Shown in pieces: positions 26,887 to 27,765 of a stretch of 27,765 nucleotides of DNA (positions within the stretch are counted from its first letter, which is position 1; each line of letters opens with the position of its first letter). The notes under the pieces were generated by a model. It saw only the letters and a program-made list of their open reading frames with translations, was not told the DNA's origin and did no database searches. The position numbers were made by a program, and so were the translations under genes. This DNA is from an uncultured Lachnospiraceae bacterium (GTDB lineage Bacteria; Bacillota; Clostridia; Lachnospirales; Lachnospiraceae), in contig CAJUQB010000022.1 of assembly GCA_910588285.1 (NCBI GenBank), forward strand, positions 28,879 through 56,643, in the 5' to 3' direction.

Positions 26887-27765
26887 TTACTCCTGTCTTT
26901 CCATGTGAAAAGGCTCGATCACACAGGTATGCTTCCGCTCCCCCGCCGGCGCATCCCTGTCGTATGCAATCCCCACCAGCAGCAGCTCCCCGCCATACCC
27001 CTTCACTGCCTCTGGATAATTCCGGCTCTTCATCTGGGCGATGGCTCCCTCTGCGGGCTTGCTCCATTTCAGCTCCACCAAGAGGGCAGGCAAGGGCGAA
27101 TGCTTCTTGGGCAGGTATAAAATATCCGCATACCCTACCCCTGCCGGGAATTCCTCAAACAGGACATACTCATCCCCGTAGCTGAAATACGCACGCTTAA
27201 CCACGCTGCGCAGGGCCTGCTCCCCGTTATAATGCAGGGGCGATTCCTCTGCGTGGATCCGCTCGATCTGGGCCGCCACCGCTTCTTCCCTCCCATGAAC
27301 CGTGTCCAGGATCAGCTGGTCGCTCTCCTGCACCCTCCGGATCGTGTCGCTCTTTTTCACCTGGCGGATCATTTTCACAAATTCCAGACGGATCTCCTCG
27401 TTGGGGATACGTACGGTTTTGGCCTCTTCCTCATAAGCAAGGTACCCTAAGTGTACCAGCAGCGTCAGCACATCGTCCCGGTTCCGGAAGGTCACCAGGT
27501 CATTGGCAAAGCCGTTGGTATCCACCGGAACCCTCCCGCCACCGATCAGCTCCGCCACCGTCCCTGACAGCCCGTCAAAATCCAGGCTTACATATCCCGC
27601 CAGGCTTTCCGCTGCCGAGGTCTGGGTCCAATAGGAATCAAAATCCTCATACCGGATGGCCTTCATCACCGAATTGGGGTTATATACAGATCCTACGCCC
27701 CGGAAGGAATATCCGTCATACCAATGCTTCATCTGGGCAAAATCACAATGGTGCTCCTCACAAAG
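26887..27765 (-). CDS. AAA-ATPase-like/PD-(D/E)XK nuclease-family protein, N-terminal part outside the window
   Basis: The frame is open to the window edge (upstream codons read LCEEHHCDFAQ before MKHWYDGYSF), so the real start lies beyond. The visible 292 residues match the C-terminal half of large proteins with an AAA-ATPase-like domain followed by a DUF1703-type PD-(D/E)XK nuclease fold. MKHWYDGYSFRGVGSVYNP marks the end of the ATPase-like part. The nuclease-like core is EFPAGVGYADILYLPKKHSP and LPALLVELKWSKP, with the D and E-x-K residues expected of the active site (YADILY, VELKW). These families are abundant in gut anaerobes; the biological role is unclear. The Walker motifs would be outside the window. 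The MFS gene follows after four bases. Confidence 0.82.
   Translation of the reverse strand, partial: LCEEHHCDFAQMKHWYDGYSFRGVGSVYNPNSVMKAIRYEDFDSYWTQTSAAESLAGYVSLDFDGLSGTVAELIGGGRVPVDTNGFANDLVTFRNRDDVLTLLVHLGYLAYEEEAKTVRIPNEEIRLEFVKMIRQVKKSDTIRRVQESDQLILDTVHGREEAVAAQIERIHAEESPLHYNGEQALRSVVKRAYFSYGDEYVLFEEFPAGVGYADILYLPKKHSPLPALLVELKWSKPAEGAIAQMKSRNYPEAVKGYGGELLLVGIAYDRDAPAGERKHTCVIEPFHMERQE

Noticed and set aside
1..27765. CRISPR arrays, rRNA and tRNA genes
   Set aside because: No regularly spaced direct repeats and no tRNA- or rRNA-like conserved stretches were found by eye on either strand.

Overview
The window looks like chromosomal DNA of an anaerobic, spore-forming member of Clostridia, most likely a gut Lachnospiraceae. 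The grounds are a complete spoIIIAA-AH operon, a T-box leader, an S21 gene with a Firmicutes-type promoter, purine-rich ribosome binding sites and many mobile-element relics. Almost all genes lie on the minus strand. Both edges cut a gene: prfC (RF3) on the left and an AAA-ATPase-like/PD-(D/E)XK protein on the right.

Layout. 1-1294 is the N-terminal part of prfC. 1369-7441 holds the eight-gene spoIIIA locus, which builds the channel between mother cell and forespore. The locus is interrupted twice: a RelE-type toxin relic lies between spoIIIAG and spoIIIAH, and about 280 bp of repeats and hairpins lie between spoIIIAD and spoIIIAE. 7622-8941 is rarA. 8982-10396 is a WYL-type regulator divergent from a YciI-like gene, with a clear palindromic operator between them. 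10.4-12.5 kb is AT-rich decayed accessory DNA: an IS630-type transposase relic, small genes of integrative-element type behind two related leader sequences, an intact holin-like type I toxin with a likely antisense RNA, and a truncated receiver-like gene. 12640-16108 carries rpsU, a LiaF-like/LytTR pair, mscL with a zinc-ribbon tail, larE and a conserved gene of unknown function.

The most notable system is at 16283-21647, read right to left: short-chain reductase, 3-hydroxyacyl-CoA-dehydrogenase-type enzyme, cyclase-family hydrolase, BKACE-family lyase, a 62-residue zinc ribbon and a two-subunit CoA-transferase. A cupin gene is transcribed divergently. The set and order of families match the anaerobic phloroglucinol pathway: phloroglucinol to dihydrophloroglucinol, to 3-hydroxy-5-oxohexanoate, to triacetate, to acetoacetate plus acetoacetyl-CoA, with the CoA-transferase activating acetoacetate. 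Phloroglucinol is a breakdown product of plant flavonoids, which suits a gut organism. The zinc ribbon and the cupin have no step in that scheme and are the candidate undescribed parts.

22424-25655 is a tryptophan-type ABC transporter (ATPase, permease, lipoprotein) behind a T-box leader whose specifier reads UGG (Trp). 25674-27765 holds an MFS transporter and the edge-truncated nuclease-like gene. No tRNA, rRNA or CRISPR array was seen.
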